Of a stretch of 64,000 bases of DNA, positions 46,057 through 57,433 are shown one piece after another. The notes beneath the pieces are model-generated. The model saw only the letters and a program-made list of their open reading frames with translations. It made no database searches and was not told the origin of the DNA. This DNA is from Galerina marginata (taxonomy: Eukaryota; Basidiomycota; Agaricomycetes; Agaricales; Galerinaceae). A program made the translations under genes and the position numbers. The DNA is taken from contig JAECYW010000013.1 of assembly GCA_023014335.1 (NCBI GenBank), forward strand, positions 1,798,001-1,862,000. The letters are read 5' to 3'. The number at the start of each line of letters is the position of its first letter. The first letter of the stretch is position 1.

Positions 46057-47066
46057 ACTATTTGCTCATTTTGTAGCTCTACTTTCCTTGCATAATCATT
46101 AGATAGATTTTCGAAGCCTGTCGTTTATTGTGTATGCCCTAATAGATTTGATTCTAGCGTGATCCTTCTATGTTGTGGGATTAGATTTCTTAATGCTTCG
46201 TCAAAACTTGTTGAATCACACTTTATCTCGACGGGTTCTGGTACATTAGAATGTTCAAGTTGGATTTGGAATGCTTTCGAGATTTGAGAAGGTAGTCAGC
46301 AAGGTTTTCCCCCCTCTCCAGTTTTGAGTGCTTTCAAAAATTGCGAAGACTGTTGAGTTTGGAATGCTTTCAAAATTGATAAGGTAGTCAGCAACAAGAT
46401 TCATCCCTCCAGTTTGGAGTACTTTCGAAAATGGCAATGAGTCTCATCAGCACATTCCATGAGCTTACCCGTATGCATGAACACTATCATTAAATGGTTG
46501 TTAAGTTTCGAGCAGTAGAACCAGTGGTCCAGTAACATGCTTGGGCCTTAGAATGCAGTCAAGCAGCTCGACTCAGTGCAGCATCGGTGATTTTTGAACT
46601 GACAACCTATTTGACTCGTACTTGAGAACTAACCTTGCAGGCAACCTTTGTCGGCCTCAACACAACGACGACGGCGACATGCAGAAATGGTACAGTCTAC
46701 CGTATACGAGGGCAAACTTTTGTAAAGACAATGATCGTTAGACCCCTCTATATTTTCTCCAAATTAGCGCTCTCAAATGACTTTTATGTACTATTACTAG
46801 TTAGTACCTTATCACGGACAATACATGAGATCTCAAATGCTATTTTCTACACTATCGGGCATAATGGATCATCGGGAATACATTTTTTTTCCTTTTGAAT
46901 ATTCAAATTGGCGCCTGAACTCCGAACTTATGTTTGGCGCTCAGCTACCTTGGACCGGGCTGGCTAGTGAGGCTGACTCTATTTCAATCTTACCGAGTTC
47001 TATGTCTTTCCTCCATGTCTTTCCTGCCTAACTCTGTTTCATTACGCTCCTCTCCATGTAACCATC
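46057..47066. other. Intergenic with a short ~90-bp repeat
   Basis: Around 46262-46437 the block TTTGGAATGCTTTC, followed by AAGGTAGTCAGCAA and a CTCCAGTTT block, is repeated about twice. The rest, to the KDZ start codon, shows nothing recognisable. The left end of the KDZ element should lie in this stretch, but I could not find an inverted copy of its right end. Confidence 0.45.
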
Positions 47067-50000
47067 ATGTCGAAACGGTCGACTGACTCAAAGGACGGCC
47101 CTCCTGCGAAACGGAATCGAAAAGCACCTGGATTTCAGCTTGCACGGCCTCCACCTGGCTCCTCGCAAAGCACCGCTTCTTCCTCGACCAATACTTCAGT
47201 GTTTGTCACTGTCAGTCAACCCAACAACCGACGTGGCGCCTTACAGTCACAGACTCGACTTCTTCTGTCTCAGCAAGTTTCATCTGTTGCACCCTCTCCT
47301 GCCCCCAGCACTTCACCTTTGTTGTTTTCCAAATCCCAGACTCCACTCCTTCCCAAGTTGGAGAATCAGAGCCCAGATGAACCTCCGCCAGTACAAGAGC
47401 AAACAGCTAAACCCAAGCGCAAGTGAAATACAACAAATGCTGTATGTAATATAGCCCAATTATTTTATTTCAAGTATCTAAGTGTTTACCAGCATTGACT
47501 TGCCGAGTGGATCAAGTTTCGAGCGGCATTTCTAGATGAAGCCCTGCAGCACGATGGACTTGGAAATTTTTTGGGTCAAAGCAAATGTTTCAATTGTAAG
47601 AAGGCCCCTGGTGTTATAAAATGCAAGGATTGTGCCAAAGGGGCGTTGCTGAAATGTCCCGAATGTGTTATTGCCTTGCATCAAAACCTCCCTTTGCATT
47701 GCGTTGAGGTAAGGAGTCACACATTTTAGTCACCTGACGAGAATCGAACGTTGAACACTTACCATCTTTCCCAGAAGTGGAACGGTGAATTTTTCTCTCA
47801 AGATTCGCTTCAAAACCTTGGATATCGTTATCAACTGGGCCACTCCGGAGCACCATGTCCATGTCTGCACCCAGGCCCTAAGAACTTCATAATCTTCGAC
47901 GTTTCTGGCCCTCGTCGTGTTTCCATCGACTATTGTCACTGTGACAACCAGCCCTTGCAAACTTGGAATCAACTACTCTGCGAGAGATGGTTCCCTGCCA
48001 CCCTTTCCTGGCCTCAAACAGTCTTCACCTTTGACTGTCTCGAAACCTTCCACAAGCTCACTCTTCAAGGGAAAACCAATCCGTATGACTATTACCACAC
48101 CCTGTTATGAAGGTCAGATAATGCCAATCTTTCAAATCCAATTGTAAGTTTGTTTATACCTCTCTCTTCTTTCACTAATTCCTACATTGGTAGTATCGAT
48201 ACCCTGAATTCCATCGTGTATTCAGGATGTGGCAAAACTTAATGGCTCTCAAACGCGGTGGCCAAGGGCATGATCCAGCGGGGATTGATGCGACATCGAA
48301 TGGAGAACTCATGGTCGAATGTCCAGCCTGCCCTCATCCTCAACGAAATCTTCCTGATGACTGGGAGAAGGCTGGCACGCTGTTGTAAGTGATTTCTTGG
48401 CCTTTAAAAATTTGATGCATCCTCATTTTTGTGACAGGTTTCTCTATACGCTCTACATTGCCGTTGACGGTAATTTCAAGCTGAAAGGGAAACAACAATA
48501 TCTTACAGACATAGAGCTTATGCCAGGGTGGGGGGCTTATGTCCCCAAACAGGAGTATCAGAGGCATCTTGCAGATTATGTTGATCAACCCAAGGTTCGT
48601 GCTTTGTATATATTCCCTTTGAACTGTCTTAACGAAATCAAACAGATAAACACTTGTGAATCCCAGCATGATGCCCTCGTCCGAGCAGGTACTCACTCGT
48701 CGCCCGGATATGCTGTCTCCAGAGTGGTTTTGGTCATCTGCTTGAGGCACTGTATGATACAAAAAAACGGAGCTGGCGACCTTCAGTTAGGTGAAAAGTA
48801 CGTGTTCCGTGTTTCTTGACCTGTTCGGTGACCTCATTGCATACCTAGATATTGTAATGTCGACTTTCTGATTTTCATCATCCTCATCAGCATCACGCTC
48901 TTGCGAATCATCATCACGTACGATGTCATATGCCAATGGTCAAAAAACTTCCGGAAGCACATGATCGAATTCCCCGAACATATGCAGATTCCAGACACAA
49001 CTCAGGTTGACGTGGCGATTCCAGGATGGCATATCAACGGCCACGGTGTGAAGTGCCGAAACAACTTCAACTTGGCCTACATGGAAGGTGCTGGAAGGAC
49101 GGTTGGGGAAGATATTGAGACAACATGGGCGGGAACAAATTCACTAGCCCCAAGTATTTGAGAAATGGCGCCAGCGGCTCAGCATGATACACTTAATGAC
49201 CATTGGAATGGCTGGAATTTTTGTAAGATTGTTGGATTTTGTATGTTTTTCCTTGAATCCCTCTTGCCTTTATCATTACTCATAAGCAATTTTGACAGGA
49301 GCCTTATTTTCCAAATGCTTTAATGATGCACATAAGATGAGCGCCACGCAAATGGCTGTATTTCATCAACTCTCCGCCACATTTTCTCCCGCGACTGTAA
49401 AGAAATGGGAGTTAATGGTCACTACGTGGGAAGCAAATCCGAAGGCTCAGAATCCTTATGAAGAGCCTCAAAGCGGTAAGTACTCCCTCCCTTGTTTATT
49501 TTCTTGTGCTAAGGTTATTGTAGCGACAACTCTTCAGGATGTCCACCTTGTTTTGGCGCAGGAAGAAGCTGCTCAGGTTGCCCTTGGTCACCTTCCACGG
49601 CACAAGATGAGCCTATCGGCATTTTTACTCGCAGGGTTTGAGTTAGAGGACAGTCAGTAAGTTACTACAACACTTTGAAAATCCATTCCGTCTTATTTAA
49701 AACTTTTCAGGTATCTTATACGCCGTGAAGCATCCCAGACAAAAGGATTAAGGACCAGCAAACAACTTGCGGATCTTCAGGAGAAACGCAATGCATTTCT
49801 CCGCCTACTTCATAACTGGCGTGAGGCGCAGCTTGTGTATACCCCACACGTAGCCCTCCTTATTTCGCGACTCGGAGCACAGCCTCCTCCCAAAACCAAT
49901 CCGGCCACCAAATCACCTTCATCTCCCGAGAGCCTGCGCGAAAATATACCCTTGTTCCTTCCATCATCATTGCCCCCTCACATCCGTGCGCTCCCTGAAT

Positions 50001-50893
50001 TGAAGGAGATTTGCAAGCTTGAACGATGTCTTCGTGAACCTCAGGCAGACAATGCTCTCGCTGAAGTTCGACGCCAGCGCCGCGTTATCCAAGGGCTATG
50101 GCTTTTCAAACGCTTAAATGCCTCCGGAATTGGTAACCAACCGAATACAAAAATGATCACCCTGTATAAACGCTTCAACAACAAGACTGAATGTGCCGCC
50201 GAAAAGTACAAGTCTGCTTGGCGTGCTCTATCTGCCCTTGACCCTGGTGGCTCGTGGTCAACGCAGTTGAAGGAACTGAAGAAAGAAGATATCTCTAGAC
50301 CTGGTAAAGAGGCCGACGATGCCTCTAATAGTCGTTACCAACTGTCATGGATCTGGCTTGTGCCACGTGGCGGTGGTCCAAGCCATAGCGAGACAACAAT
50401 CGGCGAGGATGAGTTCAACGAGGCGATGCGTGTTGAATGGGTGAAGGCTCGTGCCCGTATGTGTCGGTGGAATGAGGAATTGTTGATTGTCCAGGAGGAA
50501 ATGCAGCGGGTTATTGTTTATCAAAGGTGGAAAGCCGTTTGGTGGCGTGAACGAAGCTCCTTACGAGACAACGCTGATGCGAGCATTTTGAGTGGGGTCT
50601 CTGGTTATGCACATAAGCAGGCTTCTATCTGCCTTTGGATCGCTGAGCGGTGTGCTGTGCACTGGTTGCCGCAGCTTAAGGCCAAGGGTATTGTCCCTGT
50701 TTGGGCACCAGATTACGAGCACTTGCTCAAGGAGGGTTTGGGCTCTGATGACAACACTGATGATCCTGAAAGCTGGGACCAGCCACTATTCAATAGTGGG
50801 GAGGATATTGAGCAGGAGGTTGACTACGGAGGTAATGAAGATGGAGCTGATTCGGAAGTCGGACAGGATGATGATTTTGACTTCGGTGATTAG
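47067..50893 (+). pseudogene. KDZ (Kyakuja-Dileera-Zisupton) transposase with CxC2 zinc-cysteine domain, inactivated by stops
   Basis: A Ser/Pro-rich first exon (from 47067) precedes the family body. Well-placed exons are about 47499-47708, 47775-48143, 48194-48384, 48438-48594, 48646-48797, 48849-49240, 49299-49475, 49524-49656 and 49711-50893. The CxC2 domain is seen in CFNCKKAPGVIKCKDCAKGA and LLKCPECVIALH. Transposase landmarks are FIIFDVSGPRRVSIDYCHCD, LYIAVDGNFKLKGK, MPGWGAYVP, CESQHDALVRAG, YDVICQWSKNF, WHINGHG, TTWAGTNSLAPS, SRYQLSWIWLV and an acidic tail. Three in-frame TGA codons break it: 47496-47498, 48108-48110 and 49159-49161. Each sits where relatives have or could have Arg (CGA). 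Splicing is otherwise preserved. Confidence 0.88.
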
Positions 50894-50943
50894 AGTAACC
50901 TTTGATGATTAGATTAGATTAACTTAGACAATTAGTTCATACA

Positions 50944-51640
50944 ATGAAAGGCATAAACACAGATAAAATATCGCACCAGGCAGGAGATAAACACAGGTCT
51001 CAGAGTGATAAACATACCTAAAATATTGCTGGAGGCTGGGGATAAACACGCCTAAAATATTGTCCAAGCAGGGGATAAACACAAGTAAAATATTGCTAGG
51101 CAGCATTGAAATATTGGTCTGGGAGTGATAAACACGGCTAAAATATCGCCCATACAGGGGATAAACACACCTAAAATATCGCAGTAGACTGGGGATAAAC
51201 ACACCTAAAATATTGCCTATGCAAGGATAAACACAGCTGAGATATCGCGGTAGGCTGGGGATAAACACAGCCGAGATATCGCGGTAGGCTGGGGATAAAC
51301 ACACCTAAAATATTGCCTATGCAGTGATAAACACACCTAAAATATCGCCTATGCAGGGATAAACACAGGTAAAATATTGTGGTAGGCTGGGGATAAACAC
51401 ACCTAAAATATCGCCCATGCTGGGGATAAACACATCTAAAATATCGCCTATGCAGGGATAAACACAGATCAAATATCGCACAAGGTAAAAGATAAACACA
51501 GGTAAAATATCGCCCTAGGCAGGCAATAAAACACAAGGCTGGGAGAGATAAACACAGCTGAAATATTGCACTAGGCAGGCAATGAAATATAGGTCTGGGT
51601 GGGATAAACACAAGGCTAGAGCATTACACAGAGTCTGGTA
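50944..51640. repeat. About 19-unit tandem array, ~33-bp period
   Basis: Each unit starts (G)ATAAACAC and continues with a variable triplet, then AAAATAT(C/T)GCC and a TGCAGGG-like tail. I count about 19 starts. Units vary at several positions, and units of two tail types (CTATGCAGG and GGTAGGCTGGG) alternate irregularly. Position between the transposase and the terminus suggests transposase-binding subterminal repeats. Confidence 0.85.
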
Positions 51641-51755
51641 AAGGATTGACATAGATTTCATATGGTTTGCCAGAGCATTTCTATGTATTTAACCACTTGG
51701 CTGGAACGACATGGCTGGGCAGGCATTTGCCTAGAGTATATTATATAAGTGGTAG

Positions 51756-53540
51756 CTACCACTTGGTATAGAGAGGATAAGAAAGCAGTTCGAGTCTCGC
51801 GACTCGAACCGCTACGTACCGTGTGGGTCTCCCTTTTCAAGGGCCTCCCCTCGTGTCTCAAGTCCCTCCTTGACTTCCTGCCTCAGCCCTTGGTTGTTGG
51901 AACTGATCGTCTTCGTTTCGAGTTGCCGTCATGTTCATTACCGGCCTACATCCTTTCGCAGGGGAGAGGCACACGGCGCATGGTGGGTGATGACTGACCC
52001 TCCAGTTGGCCAGTGGTATCCCCGGGCTCGAGGATTCGCTGCTGGCCAGAGCTGGGGAAGTGGAAGGAGGGGTGGTGCCACCGTGTAAGGAGCGAGGGGG
52101 AAGCAGGAGGTAAGATCAATGAAGTTTGAACTTTGTTGATCAACTCCAAGCGGAGTTTTAAACTCGCAGACCGGTGAGTTTCCGCTCGTTCCTCATTGTC
52201 GTGGACGTCGCTGGGGCTGTAAATTTAGGTGAATAAATGTAATTAGTATCAAAATTCGTTGTACATACTACCCTCAGCTCACATGTGAACTTAGATAATT
52301 TAAATCTTCACCTAAAATCCATAATTGTGAGGTTTAACAGTGAATGATCTGAGTGCGTGGTGATTTCGGGTCGCAGATTATTCGACGACCTCTACTGGAT
52401 TGCTTCTGGAGAGTTTAAGCACAAAATAAGCACGTAAAATTAGAGCGTAATGTAATTTAAACAGTTCTAAATACTTAGGACGAGCTAAAATGGGTGAGTG
52501 ATAACGAAGGTCGTATGTTTCTACAAATGTGTGGTATTGTTAACAGATCTTTCACTCAGTTGGTGTCATATGCAGGGGTATTGTTCCAAACAGTTAAACA
52601 ACTATGGTGAGTGATTATAATGACTTGTATATGTACTAATTACTATCTACTATAGCCTAGTATTTTTTATTCAGCCAGAATGAAGCTATTCAATCCTAAA
52701 AACAGAGGAAGTGGAGGCCAAGCATGCGTGAATCACCACGCAGGTCGCATGGCTTTAAAACATATACATTTTACTTAGATTTTTTGCCTCGGAGGCACAT
52801 GTTAGGCTGAGAAGTTAGTAGCATATGTTATTCCGAGCCTTAAATATATTTTAGGTGTTCATTGTAACACCTTCCGAGATGTTCTCCTCGACAACAAGGA
52901 TCTTGAAACCGAGCGGGCTGGATGGTCCAACCAATCACATCATGTTCCAAAAGCGGCATCAGTCCCATCAACAGCCATCAGCGGTGTTGAACTTGACCGG
53001 CAACCACCACCACCCTTCCACCTCTCGTCTGACCGTCCCCTAATACCTCAAGAAATGTAAGTAAGTCATTTCTATTGTTACTACTTATGTTTTTACTAAC
53101 TTAACATCTCTTAGCTTTCCCCAATGCAAACGAACACGACGCGCCACATTGCGAGCGCCCCCTCCAATATGAGGGCTGTGGGCTGATGTTCGGACTGACG
53201 GCAGTGGGTCAGCGGGGAAATGGAACACAAGGGGAGACCCAGGGTGTGGGAGACCCACCAGGTGCGCCGTGAAACAAGTCGCAGAGACTTGTTTCACTCA
53301 ATCTCATCCCCACTACCCCCCTGCTTATCTGTCCACCCCAGCTCGACCCACCCCAACCACGTCGCCTCCACCACCACTTCTTTTTTGCTACCCACGGTGC
53401 TACCCGTTGGCTCCGGACCTCACCACCCACCCCGCTCCCTGTTTGTCGCCCCCTTGACGTCGATACCTGCCACGGTAAGATGGTTGCTGCGGGGTAGTTC
53501 TGAATACTAGCTAGACCACAATAGATAAACACTTCAATAA
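51756..53540. other. Repeat-rich region bounded by two inverted copies of a hairpin-bearing repeat
   Basis: A repeat near 51780-51850 (hairpin GTTCGAGTC/GACTCGAAC, then GTGTGGGTCTCCC and CCCCTCGTGT) has an inverted relative near 53330-53225 (hairpin GTGAAACAAGTC/GACTTGTTTCAC, then TGGTGGGTCTCCC and CCCCTTGTGT). Between them is AT-rich sequence (52200-52860) and a short C-rich stretch, without a recognised gene. It could be one ~1.5-kb element with inverted ends or two separate insertions. Confidence 0.45.
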
Positions 53541-55220
53541 TGAAATGAAAATCCCTACTATACGTCCCCAATGGTCTCAGTCAATATTCAAATCTAACAC
53601 TCTTATTTGTCTAGCAGTGATCACCCAATCAAATGTTTGACTAGTTGTCTCTGGGAGGGACAGTAATTTTACAATACCCTGATCAAAGCCGATGATTCCC
53701 GTCAATCTCGTGAACTGAAGGGACGCGTACACAGTATAAGTGCGACGACCCGGAGAAAGGTTGTATATTGGTTTGAGAAATAGAATGATATTTTTGGTGT
53801 AGAGTCCCGTACTCTGCATTAAAGTGAAAATGTCAACTAACAATGTATACTCAATAATTGGTGCGTTACCGAAACGCAAGTACTCTTAGGTTACCAAAAC
53901 CTATCAACTAAAATAAACTCTTCAATGTCCCGGATAGTCTACAATTACCGAAATTGTCCCTATCGCAGTCCAGGTCTTTGACAACACCGTACTACCAAAG
54001 TACGATTTTAACGTGCTGCCAAATCGGAGGGCCACCGGAGCCTTATTCTAGTCAACAATATGACAGTGAACAAGATCTTTGTTTCAAGTCTTAGAACCGT
54101 TATCTAAAGTACTCTCACTCTGATCACAAAAGGTGAAATTCTTTCAAGTCAAATACTATTCAAAAATTCCTCAAAGACAAGTCAACACGTCGAAGTCACT
54201 TAGGCAGCTCGTATGAACCGTCCAAATATAATTTCGTGGGTGGTAAATTGCTTGTTATTGCGCTACAAACGTCTACTAACTTTATACTACACGATACTAA
54301 TTTTACATGTGTTATTTCGGAGCACCGTCCTTTTACAAACCTCCGGTCCCATGTGAGTACTGGTATCTTACTAAGTCGTGAACCAGATTTAACTGTGCAA
54401 AAGAGGAATTATTGGTACGCTTTCCCGTTAGGTCTGAGTCCCATAACTCCTTTATGCAATAATACTGTCCTTTGATAGAACCGTACCGTGTGGAACAGTC
54501 CATATGCTCACTGGTTAACTTGTTTCATCAATATCTCCGGGTGCCTACAACCGAAAGGAGAAATATCTCCATGGATTTATTAATTCCCGTCCCCGTTTGT
54601 AGAACTCCCCATTAATTTCTTATACCGTGTAGCAATGTACGGTACGTTCAGCATGGCATTTCTGTCTTGTGTTCTAAGTCTCCCGCATGTTAACTTGTTT
54701 ACGCGCTACATCCTTTGCTAAATATAGGTATGCCCTGTCGGTGAAGTCGGAGGTACCGTACATAGCTCAAATTGGACTTATCTCCGTTCTTCGGTTCTTT
54801 CAAGGGTTCTGCGAATCTCTTCAGTAAGCACAGGAATACCCGCGACTCGTGTTCTGACTTCTCGGGCCCGCTTCCCGTCTTATTCGGATCGTGCCGAGAC
54901 GGCATGCGATAACAAAGGCAATCACTGCATCGTTTTGGTTCACATTGAGCGCTAAAGACCCGCGCTTATCTGTAGTGGGTGCTCGGGTTGGCTCGCATTC
55001 GTAGCACCGTCTATTAATGTATTCACCGTACGTTTTGTGGTACCGTAGTTATGAATACTATTGTTCTATCACAGTGTTCCGTTGCGTACAATAGTTTTCT
55101 TTAGTCTATGCTCTGCGTGTACTGTCTGGGACGTTCAATATACTTCATTTCTATCTAAGTTCGAGAGAGAAGAACTCGTAAAATCGAAAAATTCAGGGCT
55201 GGACCAAGGGCCGTCCCTTC
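53541..55220. other. Long non-coding, AT-rich stretch
   Basis: I see no gene. GTACCGT/ACGGTAC-like short palindromic words recur (for example near 54480, 54630 and 54750), but they do not make a defined repeat unit. Confidence 0.4.
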
Positions 55221-55228
55221 AACGGTTT

Positions 55229-55365
55229 GAAACGAGCAGCAGCAGTGCTGCCTGCTGTGTGAGAGCGAGCAGAACACCAGCAGGAGCACTGCTGCTGGTG
55301 TTGCTGGGATGCGAGGATGCGGAGTCGGAGCAGCAGCACGTACCTGTGCTGCTGCTCCCGCTCGT
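55229..55365. repeat. Cluster of CAG/CTG hairpins
   Basis: Perfect inverted repeats occur back to back: AACACCAGCAG / CTGCTGGTGTT (55273-55283 with 55292-55302) and GGAGCAGCAGCAC / GTGCTGCTGCTCC (55327-55339 with 55346-55358, 6-base loop). Another weaker CAGCAG/CTGCTG pairing lies near 55230-55250. The frames that cross them are composition artefacts. Confidence 0.75.
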
Positions 55366-55572
55366 CCTTCAACCCACCGCCTCCTACGCAAACTCCGCGT
55401 CGGGCAGGTGGACCGCGGCCAACACCCGCACCACCTCACGGCCCAGCCGTCGCCATCCAAGACGACAATGAGCGAGTGAGGTGTGGAGGTACTGTCTACC
55501 TGTTGGATGCGCCGCACCTGTTGCTGCTACCTTGATGTGTAAATAATGGTAACTTGCCCAAGGAGGACCTTG

Positions 55573-56283
55573 CATCAGGTAGGTAAACTGCCCAAGTGTG
55601 GCAGTTGACCATTGACTGTCAATATACCAAGGGCTGTAAATTGACTATATACTAATATTTGGCTTATATCTCAATAAGGAAAGAAGACACAGCCACGATT
55701 CTGATAGATTCAGGGTCGCGTTGTTGATTACGTCATTTTTTATCAGAGGCACAGCCACATCCAAGCACATCCTGGAAAGGCTCGGCAAACTAGCCTCACT
55801 TTTTGACAGCTTGGGCAGTTTACCAAGCCATCCCTGAATGTGCTCGGATGTGGCTGTGCTATTAAGTGGCCAAGCCATCTGACCCTGAATCCATCAAAAT
55901 TTTGTGCCTAGCTATTTTTCCCACAGAGAAAAATGCAAAAAAGTGAAAAAAAGCCAGCGGTGAGAAATTTTGGCTGACGGGAAAATTTCCCAAAAAGGAA
56001 AGAGGGTCTCAAAAGAACGTAATCTATTTTTAGACCCTACTAAAATTTAAATCACATGACTAGCTATCTTCCTCATTGAGATATAAGGCTTTTAGTGTTA
56101 TTTAATAATTAAAGAACTTATCACAAATGCTGCTAAGTTCAAAATTAGCTAGCTGACTAAACACTGCCATTTTAGGCAATTGCATCTTGATTGCCTTTTA
56201 TATCATGGATGCAGTGGCCCTAAGAGCCTTTATTTATATTTGTTTGCATTTGAGGCCACTTTGGGCAGTTTACCTACCTGATG
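55573..56283. mobile_element. ~0.7-kb inverted-repeat element (MITE-like)
   Basis: The ends are inverted copies: CATCAGGTAGGTAAACTGCC at 55573 and its complement ending at 56283, with similarity continuing into an AAGTGGC block (about 28 bp). Inside lies a second inverted repeat, GCACAGCCACATCC (near 55750) against GGATGTGGCTGTGC (near 55846), and an internal copy of TTGGGCAGTTTACC near 55811. No coding capacity. An AT dinucleotide may be the target duplication, but this is not certain. Confidence 0.7.
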
Positions 56284-56493
56284 TCTTCAACTAGCGGCAT
56301 AGGCTGTCCGTCGACCAGTATGATTGCCCCTCCCTCCATCACTGTTTATACTGCGTACCGCTCCATCGGCGTGATGTCTACCCCCTCCACCGTTTCCAGT
56401 GGATCAATTGCTACCTCTGTAACAGGGCTGGATATGGACACCGACTTCTCTGAGTTTGATTCTACGGATCTCGAAGACACGCTGAATCTTTAG
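56281..56493 (+). CDS. Hypothetical 70-aa Ser/Thr-rich frame with acidic tail (doubtful)
   Basis: The frame starts inside the right end of the inverted-repeat element. It reads MSSTSGIGCPSTSMIAPPS and ends in LDMDTDFSEFDSTDLED. It looks like the C-terminal tail of a larger, now displaced protein, since acidic endings of this type are common in transposon proteins. No family is recognised. Confidence 0.3.
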   Translation: MSSTSGIGCPSTSMIAPPSITVYTAYRSIGVMSTPSTVSSGSIATSVTGLDMDTDFSEFDSTDLEDTLNL

Positions 56494-56887
56494 TTCTCGA
56501 TCAAGCCCCTCTGTGCCTCTCCACGCAGGGACGTCACCTTCTGACCCAATGTTCTATTCCGCGTCTGCATTCATTTTCTTATGTTAAACACTATACCCAC
56601 TCTACAACTATGCACCCCCTTCTTTATATGCCTCTTTATACATATGTGTGGCTTGCTGCTGGACTTTACTATCCGTCGTTAACCTGTTCAATATATCTTT
56701 TTATGGGTTCAAAGTGCTATTAAAAATGAGATCTGTGAAAACGACAGGTAATTGGGAACTGGCTTTAAGTCTAAACGGGTTTGAGACAGGGTCTGGACAG
56801 AGAATATATGTAATTTTTTCTAACTGAATGGGTAGCTATCTTGCTACCAGGCACTTCCTCCGTGCTCTGCATTGAATGAAAGAACCC
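56494..56887. other. Intergenic, nothing recognised
   Basis: Short AT-rich stretch between the doubtful 70-aa frame and the 3' end of the coiled-coil gene. Confidence 0.4.
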
Positions 56888-57394
56888 TCAGTCAGATCCA
56901 TCCCCAACCGTATCAGCGGCCATCAGTGCGCTGTACTCCTGCTCCTCCTGGAGTTTCTGTTTGCAATATTTTGCCTTCGAACTTGGTAGGGGAGTCAGTG
57001 GATTGAATAAAGCAAAAAGAAAGAGGTACGAACCGATATTGCCATGAATATGTCTTGAGCTTCAGTCGATTTGCTTCGCAGTATTTTTTCTGCGCTAACC
57101 AATGCTGTTCCTTGTTTCGAATAATTTCCTCCTCAGATTGAGCACGCCCTTTCCGCCTGTCCGAAAGAAGAATTTATGTAGCAGCGTATGTCTCGTTGAA
57201 AATAAAATTACCTTTCTGCACGAATTCTGGCCATTTGGCGTTCTCGTTCTATATTCCTATTGTCCAAGTTTTATTAACACAGATAGAGGAGATGGGTTAT
57301 GAAAAACAACTCACTTCGCGTAGTGCTCACGCTTTTTCTTGCGGGCGTGCTCAAGCTTGTTGGCTGACGACGGTGTATTTGTTGATGGGTACAT
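56888..57394 (-). CDS. Small basic coiled-coil protein (113 aa), four exons
   Basis: Exons 57394-57315, 57256-57212, 57156-57034 and 56981-56888 sum to 342 nt and read through without a stop: 113 aa plus stop. The start is MYPSTNTPSSANKLEHARKK, then KREHYAKNIERERQMARIRA, RNKEQHWLAQKKYCEANRLK, and YCKQKLQEEQEYSALM before an acidic end (ADTVGDGSD). The middle is Arg/Lys/Glu-rich with heptad-like spacing, typical of a helical coiled coil. No conserved domain is recognised. Three introns with good splice sites and an intact frame argue for a real gene, although it sits between transposable elements. It may bind nucleic acid, but this is only inferred from its charge. Confidence 0.65.
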
Positions 57395-57433
57395 GCCAGT
57401 ACAAATGGTAGATTGAGACGAGTTCACTAGTCC

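Larger units (their letters stand above)
47067..51755 (+). mobile_element. KDZ transposon: transposase plus right subterminal array and terminus
   Basis: The transposase pseudogene is followed by a 33-bp tandem array and then by a terminus, TATATAAGTGGTAG, ending near 51755. That terminus is also found on the non-autonomous element at 57434-58301. The left limit was not found, so 47067 is only the start of the coding part. Confidence 0.6.

Noticed and set aside
50924..51611. Minus-strand frames with repeated YFRCVYP peptides
   Set aside because: Translation of the 33-bp tandem array (one unit equals eleven codons); not a gene.
50944..51640. CRISPR-like array
   Set aside because: Repeats are contiguous and degenerate without unique spacers, and the host is eukaryotic; it fits a transposon subterminal array.
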